Assembly (NCBI GenBank): GCA_020831635.1
Contig: JAFIGC010000002.1
Location: 36,213 to 100,212, forward strand
Direction: 5' to 3'
DNA length: 64,000 nucleotides
DNA from: Verrucomicrobiota bacterium
GTDB lineage: Bacteria; Verrucomicrobiota; Kiritimatiellia; SS1-B-03-39; UBA6053
Numbering within the stretch: the first letter of the stretch is position 1; each line of letters begins with the position of its first letter. A model generated the notes under the pieces. That model searched no databases, was not told the origin of the DNA, and saw only the letters and a program-made list of their open reading frames with translations. Positions 7,740-16,851 of this stretch are shown one piece after another. The translations under genes were made by a program, and so were the position numbers.

Positions 7740-9607
7740 TCCGGTTTGCGAGTCTGCTGGGGGCATAAGGTTCGATTTCCTGTTGCGGGAATGCATTGGG
7801 TATTATACACCAGCTCGTGGAAGCCGGGCGTGAGGTTGTCGACGAAGAGGGCATCCCCTTCAAAAAAGCCGCTGACCGGTTTTCCGTCCACGAGGAGGGT
7901 TGGGTCCGCTTGACCGCCTTGCTTCAGCCCGACCTTGGCGCGGACATTCCCGGGGATATTCACCTCAAGTTTCCGCTGACCCGACGGATGGACGGAGAGG
8001 GAAACGGAGATGGGGCCTTTAGGGCTTGGAACGGTGCCCGAGACCTGCGCAAGGGCGCCGGGTTGAGGGTGGATCAGGACCTTTCGAAAACCGGGTTCCA
8101 GGGGGCGAACTCCCAGAAGAAAGCGGGGAAGGATGTTCGCGGGCGCAGCCCCCCAGGCATGATTCCAGTCCAGATTCTTTTTGTATTTCAAGTCCCAGGC
8201 CTCCCAGGTGATGGTGGTGCCCAGTTCAATCATGTGCCACCAGCCCCGGTCGTGTTTGGCGGTCATCAGCTCCAGGGCAGCATCCTCCTCGCCATTTAAA
8301 TAGAGGGCTTCGAGCAGGTACTGGGCCCCATAGACGCTGCAGGCCATGCCGCGTGATTTCACAAAGGCCACGACCGGGGCTTTTCGGGCATCGGGCACCA
8401 GATCAAAGGCCAGCATAAACATGTTGCTGTGCAGGGAGGCGTGTTGCGACCCCTCGCCGTCGATGTAACAGCCCCGGGTTTCATCGAAGAGGAGTTGGTT
8501 GAGGGTGTCACAGACCACGTCCGCCCGGTCCGCAAACAAACGCTGATCGTCGCTTCGGCCCAGAGCGCCGGCAATGTGCGACATGAGTTTGAGTGCGTGC
8601 GCATGGAAGGCGTTGACCACGGTGTTGACGGGCAACATCTCATGGTTGTCCCGCTCGCCGGTGCCGCCCTCGGTGAAGGAGCCGGGCGGCCAGTCCACAA
8701 GATCCCGAAGTCCGTGCTTGGAAAGATAGGTCTCCCCATGCATGTGAAGCCGCTTTTCAAACGCCACGGTGCGGCACTCCGACGCGGTGCTGATCAGTCC
8801 ATCGGGACGGGCCAATTCGATCAGGGTTTTTGCACACAGGTCCTCATAAAATTCCTCCAGGGATGACGTCTCACCGGTGTACAGATAATCGGCCCAGGCC
8901 ATCATCACCGAATGCAAATGCCACTCGGTCGGCCAGGTCGGGTTTTGGATGAGGTATTCATGGGTGTAGCGGGCGAGGGCGTATTCGCTGTCGACCGCAT
9001 AATGCCCCAGTTGGTTGATGTAGGCGTCGCCCTCGTAGGGAATGCGTTCCCGGTCACCGTCTACGTAGACGCCGCAAAAAGTGGTGGCCTTGATGCTGTA
9101 TTTGCAGAGATCCCAGACGCCGTTGAGCACTCCGTCGCTGGAAGAGAAGGCGGAGGCCCCGTCGTCAAAGGGATACTGCACGCGGATTTGGCGGACAGCC
9201 GCGGCGTCGACACCTTCGGTATCTTCGATTTCCGCGTACCGGAACGGAAACACTTCGCCGATTTCAGGAGGCATTTTGATGGCCGCCGGACCCGTATTGC
9301 GTTTGTCGGGCGGGATCACGATCCGGGTTCCGGCTTCGTCCGGACTGATCTCCTGCTCAATGCGGATATATCGGATGGTTCCGGCCGGGGAACTCTCCAC
9401 CCGGCCGTCCGCGGTCAATTGCTCCCCCAGGTGAACGACGATGCGGCCCTCTTTTGCAGTCCCCGCAAACGGAACAACCAGGGTCCCGAACGCGGCTTTG
9501 CCGAAATCAAGAAACAGCGTTCCCTCCTCTGTGATGCGTGTATGGGCCGGAGTCGCTTCGATCTGCTGCAGGGGTTTTCTCGTAACGGTATATCGTTGAT
9601 TTGACAT
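7736..9607 (-). CDS. GH78-family alpha-L-rhamnosidase
   Basis: 623 residues from the ATG at 9607, chosen because AGGAA lies about nine bases upstream; the frame is open for 16 more codons. A beta-rich N-terminal region (1-190) is followed by an alpha/alpha-barrel with the GH78 signatures D-G-D-R-E-R-I-P-Y-E-G-D and W-P-T-E-W, the G-T-T-I-T-W-E-A-W-D region, and the late D-W-N-H-A-W-G-A-A-P motif. A C-terminal beta-sandwich follows. GH78 enzymes remove terminal alpha-L-rhamnose from pectin-type glycans or glycosides. No signal peptide is obvious, so it may act in the cytoplasm or periplasm on oligosaccharides. It overlaps the broken GH95 gene. Catalytic residues are assigned only by motif. Confidence 0.85.
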   Translation of the reverse strand: MSNQRYTVTRKPLQQIEATPAHTRITEEGTLFLDFGKAAFGTLVVPFAGTAKEGRIVVHLGEQLTADGRVESSPAGTIRYIRIEQEISPDEAGTRIVIPPDKRNTGPAAIKMPPEIGEVFPFRYAEIEDTEGVDAAAVRQIRVQYPFDDGASAFSSSDGVLNGVWDLCKYSIKATTFCGVYVDGDRERIPYEGDAYINQLGHYAVDSEYALARYTHEYLIQNPTWPTEWHLHSVMMAWADYLYTGETSSLEEFYEDLCAKTLIELARPDGLISTASECRTVAFEKRLHMHGETYLSKHGLRDLVDWPPGSFTEGGTGERDNHEMLPVNTVVNAFHAHALKLMSHIAGALGRSDDQRLFADRADVVCDTLNQLLFDETRGCYIDGEGSQHASLHSNMFMLAFDLVPDARKAPVVAFVKSRGMACSVYGAQYLLEALYLNGEEDAALELMTAKHDRGWWHMIELGTTITWEAWDLKYKKNLDWNHAWGAAPANILPRFLLGVRPLEPGFRKVLIHPQPGALAQVSGTVPSPKGPISVSLSVHPSGQRKLEVNIPGNVRAKVGLKQGGQADPTLLVDGKPVSGFFEGDALFVDNLTPGFHELVYNTQCIPATGNRTLCPQQTRKPE

Positions 9608-9662
9608 GACGGCATTTCCTATGGAACCAGGGGTGAAAATCCAGACCTTATTCATATAGACG

Positions 9663-9712
9663 ACCCATTACGATTACGCGTACGATTACGATCACGAAAA
9701 AAAAATCGACCA
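9663..9712 (+). repeat. GATTACG simple-repeat array
   Basis: Degenerate copies of a hexamer-type unit (ATTACGATTACG, then GTACGATTACGATCACG) lie just upstream of the GH78 gene and end in a nine-A run. The same unit recurs at about 15118-15152, 17024-17100, 19323-19341 and 22146-22190, always outside genes. Confidence 0.8.
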
Positions 9713-9780
9713 AGATGCCTGGCGAATCCAATGGGTGAAAATTTTTGTATATCTTTGGAGTTTGACGGGTGGTGTTTTGT

Positions 9781-10051
9781 GTCGCGTAGCGACAGTCCCA
9801 AGCGTAGCCGTGGATTTCAATCCACGGAACCGGGAGCACCATAGAGTGGGCGCCGCGTAGTGTCGCCTGACGGATTTGGGGGTTTCAACCCCATCGCGAT
9901 CAAGGACGATTGCATTACGGCGCATTTCGGGATGAGGGGATTAAAATCCCCGGGTCCGTGAATCGTCGCTACGCGACGGGCTGGCGTAAGATGGATTGAG
10001 ACCGTGGGTTGAAACCCACGGCTACGCGTGGGCCTGTCGCTACGCGACAAA
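9781..10051. repeat. REP-like cluster of short hairpins
   Basis: At least seven short inverted repeats lie in 270 bases. Four are of one kind, a G-rich arm, a T/A-rich centre and a complementary C-rich arm: CGTGGATTTCAATCCACG at 9809-9826, GGGGTTTCAACCCC near 9885-9900, GGGGATTAAAATCCCC near 9936-9951, and CCGTGGGTTGAAACCCACGG at 10002-10021. Between them sit GTCGCGTAGCGAC (9781-9793) and CGTCGCTACGCGACG (about 9964-9978), with another copy at 10035-10049. The pattern is that of REP/BIME elements mobilised by RAYT transposases; none is encoded here. The cluster separates the GH78 side from the phosphoesterase remnant. Confidence 0.75.
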
Positions 10052-10135
10052 ATAAGGCGTTTGAATTTGCGATGGACTCTTGGAAAACAACCTCTCGGAT
10101 TGAGGTCTGAGCTCCCCAACGGGGTTGCACCCTGT

Positions 10136-10905
10136 CTAAAACGCCTGTTTTTTTGTTGAGGTTGCGAGGGGGCGGTCTTTCCATCGCCGTGGAAGACATG
10201 CGGGCGGTGGGGGCGGACTTTACCCGTTTATGGTATCTGTGGGACGGCACGGAGGGGAACGACCCCGAGCGGTCGCGGCGAATGACGGAGATGCAGATCG
10301 AAAAACTCGGAGGACTGGAGGTTCCGCTCCGCTTTGTGATGGGAAACCATGATCTGGATGGCACCCGGGATCTTCCGCCCGGCACGATGCCAGTGCTGAC
10401 GACCTATGACGCGTTCCGGCAGGTGCCGGGCTGGCGGTCCATCGAGACGCAGCTGGATTATTATTTCACCGAAATCCACGGAGAGTTCCTGGTGCTGGTT
10501 TTGTCGGATCATCATCTCTCCACCGAAAACCGTTGGTTTGCCACCCAGCAACAAATCAATAACGAATTTCCGGAGGAGTATCCGCACGGTCTGGAGGCCT
10601 ATCAGGCGCTGCGCCGCCAAATTGCGGACTGGTCCGGCCAGGTGCAGATCGCGGGCCACTACGCCCTTTGCGGCGGCGCGCGGGGGACCCCTCCGGGTGG
10701 TCCGCTGGAGCGCCTGCTTCCGCTGCCGGACCCGGTGAAGCTGGTGCTGCACGGCCATTCCCATCTGGGCGACTGGCGGAGGGGGAAAGCCAAAACCTTT
10801 CATCGCATCAGTACGTCATGCATGCCGGGAAAAGCTTTTGGTGATGGAGAGGCGGAGACAGGCCGGACCTGGAATCTGCATCACATTTCAACCAGGAGTG
10901 GGTAA
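10136..10905 (+). pseudogene. Metallophosphoesterase remnant lacking both ends
   Basis: About 250 residues with G-N-H-D, a downstream G-H-Y-A and a final G-H-S-H, the second half of the calcineurin-like phosphoesterase motif set. The opening D-x-H and G-D-x-x-D motifs, which supply the first metal ligands, are absent. The frame instead runs back into the hairpin repeat region with no good start codon (only TTG at 10153). At the 3' end it follows the family as far as G-R-T-W-N-L-H-H-I, then stops within a few codons where another frame becomes CE6 esterase sequence. It is probably a non-functional internal fragment left by deletions on both sides. Confidence 0.7.
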
Positions 10906-11573
10906 CCCTGCAACCACAGCCCAAAGGAAATCCAGGAGGTAGAGGTGCGGGCAATTTCGGCCAAAATGAGGGTGGCTTTGGCCCTGAAATGGGATTGGTC
11001 CGGAGATTGCTCGATGAGAAACCCGACCGGCCTCTGGCCATTGTGAAATCGGCGTACAACGCAAAAAGGGTCGGGTTTTGGAAGACAGGGGGAGGGAATA
11101 ATAATGGTTACGCGGCTTTGATAGGGGACACAAAACTCGCGATCGAAAAGGCAAAAGCCCAGGGTATCACCTTGCACCCCCGGGCACTGGTCTGGTGTCA
11201 GGGCGAATCCGACGCGCGTAGTCAGGGGGCGAGTCACGATCCGGTTATGTATAGGGAAACCCTTGAGAGTATGATTCCCGCACTTCGGAAAGACCTCGAT
11301 GCGCCGGAACTGATCGCGCTGCTTGGGTTCAATACCAAATTCGGGAAAAGATGGTCAAAAGTATCCTCGCCAAGACCGGGCGTAATGAAAATACACGGAG
11401 CGCAGATCCAAATTGCAGAGAATTGTATCTATACCGAACGGGTCGAGGATTGGGGATGCCAAGTGGTGAATGCCGCGCACTTCGGTGCCGCAGGAACGCT
11501 GGAATTGGGCAAGTGTTATGCAGAAGCGCTTCTCCAGACAGAAGAGAATCTGAAGTGCTCAAAAGAGGAATAG
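10875..11573 (+). pseudogene. CE6-like sialate O-acetylesterase/SGNH esterase, headless remnant
   Basis: Readable from about 10875 as S-H-F-N-Q-E-W-V-T-L-Q-P, then G-F-G-P-E-M-G-L-V, A-I-V-K-S-A-Y, L-V-W-C-Q-G-E-S-D-A (the block III-type G-E-S-D motif) and a final A-A-H-F-G-A-A-G-T-L-E-L-G, which carries the catalytic-type His. These are features of carbohydrate esterase family 6. The N-terminal block with the nucleophile Ser (G-Q-S-N) is missing: upstream of 10875 the sequence is phosphoesterase in another frame. An ATG at 10989 would give 194 residues, but without the nucleophile the product should be inactive. Confidence 0.7.
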
Positions 11574-11580
11574 CGATGCC

Positions 11581-11648
11581 CTGATAGGGCTATCCCTTGT
11601 AGCCGGGGGTTCGAGCGTAGCGAAATACCCCCGGGTTTGGGGCCAAAA
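11581..11648. repeat. Hairpin-rich spacer
   Basis: The stretch holds GGGCTATCCC and a longer imperfect hairpin whose arms are CCGGGGGT(T/A)(T)C-type sequences around GAGCGTAGCGAAA. It resembles the hairpin cluster at 9781-10051 and lies between the convergent CE6 remnant and the ABC permease. It may act as a bidirectional terminator. Confidence 0.45.
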
Positions 11649-11674
11649 GGAGGCGTATCCCGAAAAAAGTGATG

Positions 11675-12604
11675 TTACCCCTTCACGCCGCCACTGGTCA
11701 AACCGCTGACGAATTCCTTCTGCAAGGCAAAGAAAAGAACCGCCGGGGGGATGATGGCGAGCAAGGTCCCGGCGAGGAAGACGCCGTACTGCTGTGTGTA
11801 GACACCCATATACTGGTTCAGCACCACGGGAAGCGTAAGTTTCGATTGGGTCTGTATGAAGACCTGCGGCCCGATGAAGCTGTTCCAGCTGCCGAGGAAC
11901 GTAATCAGGCAGAACGCCCCCGTAATGGGCCTGACCAGGGGCATGATGATGTTGAAGTAGATTCCGAACTCACTGGCACCGTCGATCCGGGCCGCTTCGA
12001 TGAGGCTGTCCGGCACCGATGTCATGGATTGTCGGAACAGGAACATGCCGAAGACGCTGCAGGCTCCGGGTACGAGAAGCGCAAGATAGGTGTCCATCCA
12101 GCCAAAAGCGAAGATCATGCGGTAGACGGGTGCCAGAAACAGCATGCTCGGAAACATCATCGATCCGATCATGAACGCCATGATTCCCTGGCGCCCGCGG
12201 AACTCGTACTTGGACAGGGCGTAGCCGCCCATCGAAGCGAAGAAGAGGTTGATCGAGGTCGCGGTCGACGCCAGGAAGAGCGAGTTGATCACGTACTCCT
12301 GGAAATAGACCCGGCCTTGGACGGTGTCCTCGCCGGCAAACAACGCCCGGAAGTTATTGAAGTTCAGCGTCTTCGTGCTCCAATCGGAGACCGCAGGCAG
12401 GAAGGTGTATTGCATCAACACGTCTTTGTCCTTGAAAACGGCGCAGACGAGCCAGACAAAGGGGCAGAGAATGAGGAACGCGGCGATTCCCAGCAATACG
12501 TAGCGTAGGTAGCCGCTGGCGATTTCAGCCTTGCGGGGGTAGCCCCAGCGGAGGATGCCGTAGATGGCGACCAAAAATACCAGTGTAATATGAATGGTGT
12601 TCAT
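11675..12604 (-). CDS. Sugar ABC transporter permease (MalG/CUT1 type)
   Basis: 309 residues with about seven hydrophobic segments and the EAA loop I-E-A-A-R-I-D-G-A-S-E-F-G-I-Y-F near residues 200-215, which contacts the ATPase. The sequence follows the MalG/UgpE class of CUT1 importers, slightly longer than usual because of an extra N-terminal helix. Its start overlaps the stop of the other permease (ATGA), so the three transport genes form one coupled operon read binding protein, permease, permease. No ATPase is encoded here; CUT1 systems often share a MsmK/MalK-type ATPase encoded elsewhere. Confidence 0.9.
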   Translation of the reverse strand: MNTIHITLVFLVAIYGILRWGYPRKAEIASGYLRYVLLGIAAFLILCPFVWLVCAVFKDKDVLMQYTFLPAVSDWSTKTLNFNNFRALFAGEDTVQGRVYFQEYVINSLFLASTATSINLFFASMGGYALSKYEFRGRQGIMAFMIGSMMFPSMLFLAPVYRMIFAFGWMDTYLALLVPGACSVFGMFLFRQSMTSVPDSLIEAARIDGASEFGIYFNIIMPLVRPITGAFCLITFLGSWNSFIGPQVFIQTQSKLTLPVVLNQYMGVYTQQYGVFLAGTLLAIIPPAVLFFALQKEFVSGLTSGGVKG

Positions 12605-13476
12605 TCGACCTTCGCCAGTTTGATTTGGATCGTGCTTATGATGAAGATGACAAAGGCGAGGAGCCAGCCAATGGCGGCGCCCGTGCCAAGATCACCCGTC
12701 TCGAATGCGGTGGAGTAGAGGTAGCCGACGATGGTGAGGCCGGAGTTGTTGGGTCCGAACCCTCCCAGCAGCGCATACGGCAGTTCGAAGAGTTGGTAGG
12801 ACCCGATCGTGCTCATCACCACCACGAAGATCGCCACGGCTTTGATCTGCGGAATTATGACATGCCGGAACGTTTGCATCGGGCTCGCGCCGTCCACATG
12901 CGCGGCGTCGAGCAGATTTTTGTCCACGCTCTGCAAGGCTGCCAGGAAATAGATCATGTTGAATCCCACGTACAGCCACATGGATACGATGATCAAGGCC
13001 GGCATCACCAGGGACGGATTGGCGAGCCAACGCTCCTCCAACCCCCAGCCCACCAATTCCTGCAGGCCACGGTTGAACAGTCCATAGCGCGGGGTGAAAA
13101 TCACGGAAAACAGGATGCCGACAAAGATCTGCCCCACCAAGTGCGGGCTGAAGAGGATCAGACGGAACAGATTTCGAACCCGGCTTTTGCCACTGTTGAG
13201 CAACATCGCCAACCCCAAGGAGAGCGGCAACTGGATCATGACCGAGACGACCGCGTAAATGCTGGTGTTCTTCACCGCCGTATAAAAATCGGGATCGCTC
13301 AGGACAAAGCGGAAGTTGGACAGGCCCACGAAGACGGCGCTGCGGGGACCGTTCGTCTGATGGAAGGCCAGCCAGATGGAGTTGATGAACGGGTAAACGA
13401 AAAAGACTGCGGTAAGAATAAGGTACGGGCCCAGAAAGACCCATGGTGTTATGGCTCGTTTCCTAGAGCCTTTCAT
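12601..13476 (-). CDS. Sugar ABC transporter permease (MalF/UgpA type)
   Basis: 291 residues, six membrane helices, EAA loop D-A-A-H-V-D-G-A-S-P-M-Q-T-F near residues 197-210. The length and helix layout fit the MalF/UgpA-type partner of CUT1 importers, without the large MalF periplasmic loop. AAGGAGG lies about seven bases before the ATG, inside the end of the binding-protein gene, and the ATG overlaps that gene's stop. It forms the membrane channel with the downstream permease. Confidence 0.9.
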   Translation of the reverse strand: MKGSRKRAITPWVFLGPYLILTAVFFVYPFINSIWLAFHQTNGPRSAVFVGLSNFRFVLSDPDFYTAVKNTSIYAVVSVMIQLPLSLGLAMLLNSGKSRVRNLFRLILFSPHLVGQIFVGILFSVIFTPRYGLFNRGLQELVGWGLEERWLANPSLVMPALIIVSMWLYVGFNMIYFLAALQSVDKNLLDAAHVDGASPMQTFRHVIIPQIKAVAIFVVVMSTIGSYQLFELPYALLGGFGPNNSGLTIVGYLYSTAFETGDLGTGAAIGWLLAFVIFIISTIQIKLAKVE

Positions 13477-14846
13477 TGGGCGCCTCCTTCGTCTGTCTGG
13501 AGAAAGACGTTGCGGTCGATGACCCTGCGAACGTAATCGGCCTGGGCTGTGAGTTCCTTCCTGATGTGTTCCTTCAACCCCGCTTCCCCGTGGCGGTTGT
13601 AGTAAGCCACGGCACCCAGGTACACCTCGGCGAGTTTGTTTTGCGCAAGGTTGCTATAGGGGCTGATGTAGGTTGGCGGTGTTTGCGGGGCGAGGTCGGC
13701 CAAGAGCCGGCCGATCGCCTGACCGCCGTAAAACGCACGCTCCTCGTCCAACACCGGCGCGCTCCACGAATCCTTGAGGGGGGATATGATGTTGGTGGCG
13801 CGAAACCGTGCGCTGAGTTCCTCTTCATTCAAGTAAAGAAACTTCGCCAATTCCCAGGCCAGCTCCTGGCGTTCGCTGGCCTTTGTGATCGCCAGTCCGG
13901 TGCCTCCCCAGGTGCTTGTGCGGCGACCGCCCGGCTCCCAGGCGGGGAGCGGCATCAAGCCGAGTTTGCCCTTCAGGTTCGGCACGTCCATCTCGAACTG
14001 CTTCGTCCGCCAGTCTGGACAGAAATAGAAAAGCACCAGTCCGTCGTTCATGGCTTTGGCCAGGCTCTGACCCCAGCCGGCATCGTAGCCGATCCGATCC
14101 GGGCCCGTGGTCTGCCGCACGTACCACGCGATGGTGTCGGCCGTCAGCTCGGTGTCGAACGCCACTCCGCCTTGTTCGTCGAAAAGCTGGCCGCCCCGCT
14201 GAAGGAGAAGGATCCGGATGACGGCGATGCCGCCAAGTGGAGTGTCCAGGGCGTAGCGGTCGAAATTGCCGTCGCCGGTAAGGTCCTGGACAACGGAGCG
14301 CCCCATGGCAACAAAATCATCCCAGGTCTCGATTTGGTCGACATCAATCCCGAGTTCCTCGATCAGGTCGCGGCGGTACGCAAGCGTTACCGGATGCACA
14401 TCGTTGGGCAATGCGAAGATACGTCCGCGGCTGGACCATAAACTGAAGCGCGATGGAACCATGCGGTCATAGATCCCCTCGGCATGCAGTCGATCTGTGA
14501 GGTCAACAAAACCGACGTCCTCCAGCGGACCCCGCGCAAAAAAACCGATCGTGCCTTCGAGCAACTCGACCAGGTCCGGCACATCCGCCCCGGTCAGTAG
14601 CGCCGACTGGAGGCGGCTTTGCAAGGCGCGCTGACTGACCAACTGCAGTTGAACCTTGACCCCGTGCTGTTCTTCGAATTCACCCAGCACCGCGCGATAG
14701 GCCTCTTCATGGTTGGGTGCAAAGATGGCCATCACCAGATCCGGCTTCTCGACCTGCCGCCGAAACGAGACGGCAAAGTGAGCGGTCCCGGTGACGAGTG
14801 CCATCAGCAGGATAAAAAAAGCGGCTTTTCCGTAGGGATAGTTCAT
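13473..14846 (-). CDS. Extracellular sugar-binding protein of ABC importer
   Basis: 457 residues from the ATG at 14846; the frame is open to 14936, but that upstream ATG lies inside a palindrome that looks like an operator. A single hydrophobic segment at about residues 8-28 is probably an uncleaved anchor or signal peptide; no lipobox Cys is evident. The rest follows family 1 solute-binding proteins: L-V-M-A-I-F-A-P-N-H at the start of the first lobe, a T-W-D-D-F motif, and W-G-G-T-G-L-A-I. It should capture an oligosaccharide in the periplasm and pass it to the two permeases. The substrate is not readable; neighbours suggest a xylan-type or sulfated glycan. Confidence 0.88.
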   Translation of the reverse strand: MNYPYGKAAFFILLMALVTGTAHFAVSFRRQVEKPDLVMAIFAPNHEEAYRAVLGEFEEQHGVKVQLQLVSQRALQSRLQSALLTGADVPDLVELLEGTIGFFARGPLEDVGFVDLTDRLHAEGIYDRMVPSRFSLWSSRGRIFALPNDVHPVTLAYRRDLIEELGIDVDQIETWDDFVAMGRSVVQDLTGDGNFDRYALDTPLGGIAVIRILLLQRGGQLFDEQGGVAFDTELTADTIAWYVRQTTGPDRIGYDAGWGQSLAKAMNDGLVLFYFCPDWRTKQFEMDVPNLKGKLGLMPLPAWEPGGRRTSTWGGTGLAITKASERQELAWELAKFLYLNEEELSARFRATNIISPLKDSWSAPVLDEERAFYGGQAIGRLLADLAPQTPPTYISPYSNLAQNKLAEVYLGAVAYYNRHGEAGLKEHIRKELTAQADYVRRVIDRNVFLQTDEGGAQ

Positions 14847-14927
14847 GGTGTTATTTTTTTGATTGTCTGCTTTGACTGCTGAAGTGTTCCCTTGCATGCG
14901 AGGGGTGGGATGCCAAGCGAAAATGAA

Positions 14928-14942
14928 CAGTTTCATGAAAAG
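14928..14942. promoter_or_regulatory. Putative operator (TTTCATGAAA palindrome) before sugar ABC operon
   Basis: TTTCATGAAA at 14931-14940 is a perfect 10-base palindrome, 84 bases upstream of the binding-protein start. The same core lies in the 18-base palindrome before the xylanase at 17313-17330, and a half-site occurs before the sulfatase at 16852-16859. A common regulator is inferred. Confidence 0.45.
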
Positions 14943-14954
14943 GATGAAAGGGGA

Positions 14955-15046
14955 AATCGGTGAACGAGAACGGCGACGAGAACGGGGAACGATTTTGTGT
15001 TCCTCGACTCGTAATCCGTTCTCGTCGCCGTTCTCGTCAACCGATC
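14955..15046. repeat. Long inverted repeat in ABC operon upstream spacer
   Basis: The 21-base arms are perfect complements: 14965-14985 (starting CGAGAACGGCGACGAG) and 15016-15036. They extend to about 30 bases each with a few mismatches, around a 30-base loop. Each arm is itself built of GAGAACG/GGCGAC units. It could form a very stable hairpin. The rest of the 14847-15236 spacer holds the operator-like palindrome and a GATTACG array; no gene is seen. Confidence 0.8.
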
Positions 15047-15117
15047 TCCCACGCTCGAAGTTTCACCCTACATCATTTCTTGACCCCGGAGGGGCTGAAT
15101 CGATGTCTCCATTTTTT

Positions 15118-15176
15118 TCGATTACGATTACGATCAGGATTACGATTAGGATTCAGATGAAGATAAACGCTTTTTA
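15118..15176 (+). repeat. GATTACG array plus AAGATAAACGCTTTTT, left arm around sulfatase
   Basis: GATTACG units at 15118-15152 are followed by AAGATAAACGCTTTTT at 15160-15175. The reverse complement of this 16-mer lies at 17008-17023, followed by inverted GATTACG units, so the sulfatase gene sits between inverted copies of the composite. Confidence 0.75.
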
Positions 15177-15236
15177 GTATGCTCTTCCTTCGGAAAATTT
15201 TAAGACGTTCCCGCCGCCGGATTGTGGCGTTGATCT

Positions 15237-16832
15237 CTATTCGTTTTGTTCCGGCCTGGTAAGGGGATAGCCGGAGGATGGATGGACGGGAGCCGGCAAT
15301 TCCAGGGGTGTCGTGATCGGCGCGTTGTGGTTGTCCGTATCCACGAAAGCCTTCCAGGCGTTGCGTTTGCCCGCGGCCCCGTCTCCCAGGAGCGCGCTAA
15401 GCTCCGCCACCAGCTCCGGGTTCAGGTCGGCGATGTTGTAGTTCTCGTCCGGATCCACGGAAAGATCATACAGCATTCTCCCCTCAACCACATCGTCATT
15501 CGAAACAAATTCGGAATAGCTGTAGCGTTCGGTGATGATCGTATCCCCACGAATAAATCTGGCAAATGCCGCCTGTTTCCAAGGCCTCTCGGGGTTTTCC
15601 ATCAGCGGCACCAGGCTCGTGCCCTCAAGGTGATCCGTGGCGGGCATGCCTGTGCCCGTGAGTTCGCACAGGGTGGGATAGACATCGACAAACTCTGTGA
15701 GACGCTGGGTCACCCGGCCCCCGGGCATGCCGGGATGACGGATCACCAGAGGTGCCTGTAGAGACGTCCGGTAGTTCGCGTGCTTGCACCAGAGCGTATG
15801 CTCTGCAAGATTCCAGCCATGATCGCCCCACAGGACAATGATCGTCTTGTCGTACAGCCGCACGCCATTCTCATCAACCGTATTCTTGAGCTTGTCGATT
15901 ACCTTGCCGATTTGTGCATCGGCAAAAGATACCGAAGCGTAGTACCCCCGTATGAGCTTCCTGGCCAGCGCATCATCCAGCGGCCCTGAAGAGGGTATGC
16001 CCTCATAGTTCCTCAACTCGCCCCAGTTGCCCAGCGACTCGGGCGGAGCATTCACAGGCGCAAAATGATTATAGGGGAGGGATATCTCGTCCTCGGGATA
16101 TAGATCCCAGTACTTTTGGGGTGCCCAGAACGGCAAATGCGGCTTGTCGATGCCGTAGCCCATAAACCATTTCTTGTTTTTGTTTTCCTCGATTTTCTCC
16201 ATCGTGACGTGAGCCCCCCATCCGTCGGGATAGTACTTGTCCTCCGAATTGTTGTACTGCGTGCCGCCCCGGGTGGTTGTCTTGGAACCGTCACCGATCT
16301 CGTAAGGCACCACATTTCTCCATGGATCTCCAGGGATTCTCAACAAATCATCCCACCTGTCGTCATTCCGGTTGTGATAGATCTTTCCACCGACGGAGAT
16401 GGTTTTAAAGCCATGCTTCCTGAAGTGTGCGACCATGGTGTCACCCGGATGATTGATGCCCGCCGGTTCATTGCCGCTGGCAACATCCAGGCGCGAGTTG
16501 AACGTCCAATGCCTGCCCCAGTTCTCTCCCGGCTGCTTGTAGGGTCGGGTGCCTGTCAGCAGACTCAGACGGGATGCGCCGCAGATCGGAACCTGGCAGT
16601 AATTGTTCGCGAAAAGCACGCTGTCTTTGATCAACGCGTCAAGGTTAGGGGTGACCATCTTTTGAATGCCATGTAGATTCTGACCATGGGCAAAGATCTG
16701 CGGTCTTAAATCATCGACACTAATCATAAGGATATTCATATCCGCCGGTTTGTCAGCGCCATGACCAAGATGCGGCAGCCCCGCCATGCTCAGCCCTGTC
16801 CCCACGTATTTCAATAAGTCTCTGAGTTCCAT
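15237..16832 (-). CDS. Secreted sulfatase, iduronate-2-sulfatase-like
   Basis: 531 residues from the ATG at 16832, picked because AGGAG lies seven bases upstream. A short hydrophobic leader at about 8-25 suggests export. The formylglycine motif is C84-G-A-S-R88, in the pattern C-x-[P/A]-x-R followed by L-S-L-L-T-G. N-I-L-M-I-S-V-D-D near residue 33 gives the metal-binding Asp pair, and W-G-D-H-G-W-N-L supplies the later metal ligands. Members resembling iduronate-2-sulfatase remove sulfate from uronic acid or other sugars in algal or animal glycans. It needs a formylglycine-generating enzyme, which is not in the window. It is divergent from the xylanase and bracketed by inverted repeats. Confidence 0.9.
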   Translation of the reverse strand: MELRDLLKYVGTGLSMAGLPHLGHGADKPADMNILMISVDDLRPQIFAHGQNLHGIQKMVTPNLDALIKDSVLFANNYCQVPICGASRLSLLTGTRPYKQPGENWGRHWTFNSRLDVASGNEPAGINHPGDTMVAHFRKHGFKTISVGGKIYHNRNDDRWDDLLRIPGDPWRNVVPYEIGDGSKTTTRGGTQYNNSEDKYYPDGWGAHVTMEKIEENKNKKWFMGYGIDKPHLPFWAPQKYWDLYPEDEISLPYNHFAPVNAPPESLGNWGELRNYEGIPSSGPLDDALARKLIRGYYASVSFADAQIGKVIDKLKNTVDENGVRLYDKTIIVLWGDHGWNLAEHTLWCKHANYRTSLQAPLVIRHPGMPGGRVTQRLTEFVDVYPTLCELTGTGMPATDHLEGTSLVPLMENPERPWKQAAFARFIRGDTIITERYSYSEFVSNDDVVEGRMLYDLSVDPDENYNIADLNPELVAELSALLGDGAAGKRNAWKAFVDTDNHNAPITTPLELPAPVHPSSGYPLTRPEQNE

Positions 16833-16851
16833 CGGTATCTCCTGTGTAATC

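Noticed and set aside
11675..14846. Complete ABC importer operon including ATPase
   Set aside because: Only binding protein and two permeases are present; the nearest ATPase (6364-7250) belongs to an exporter family and is broken.
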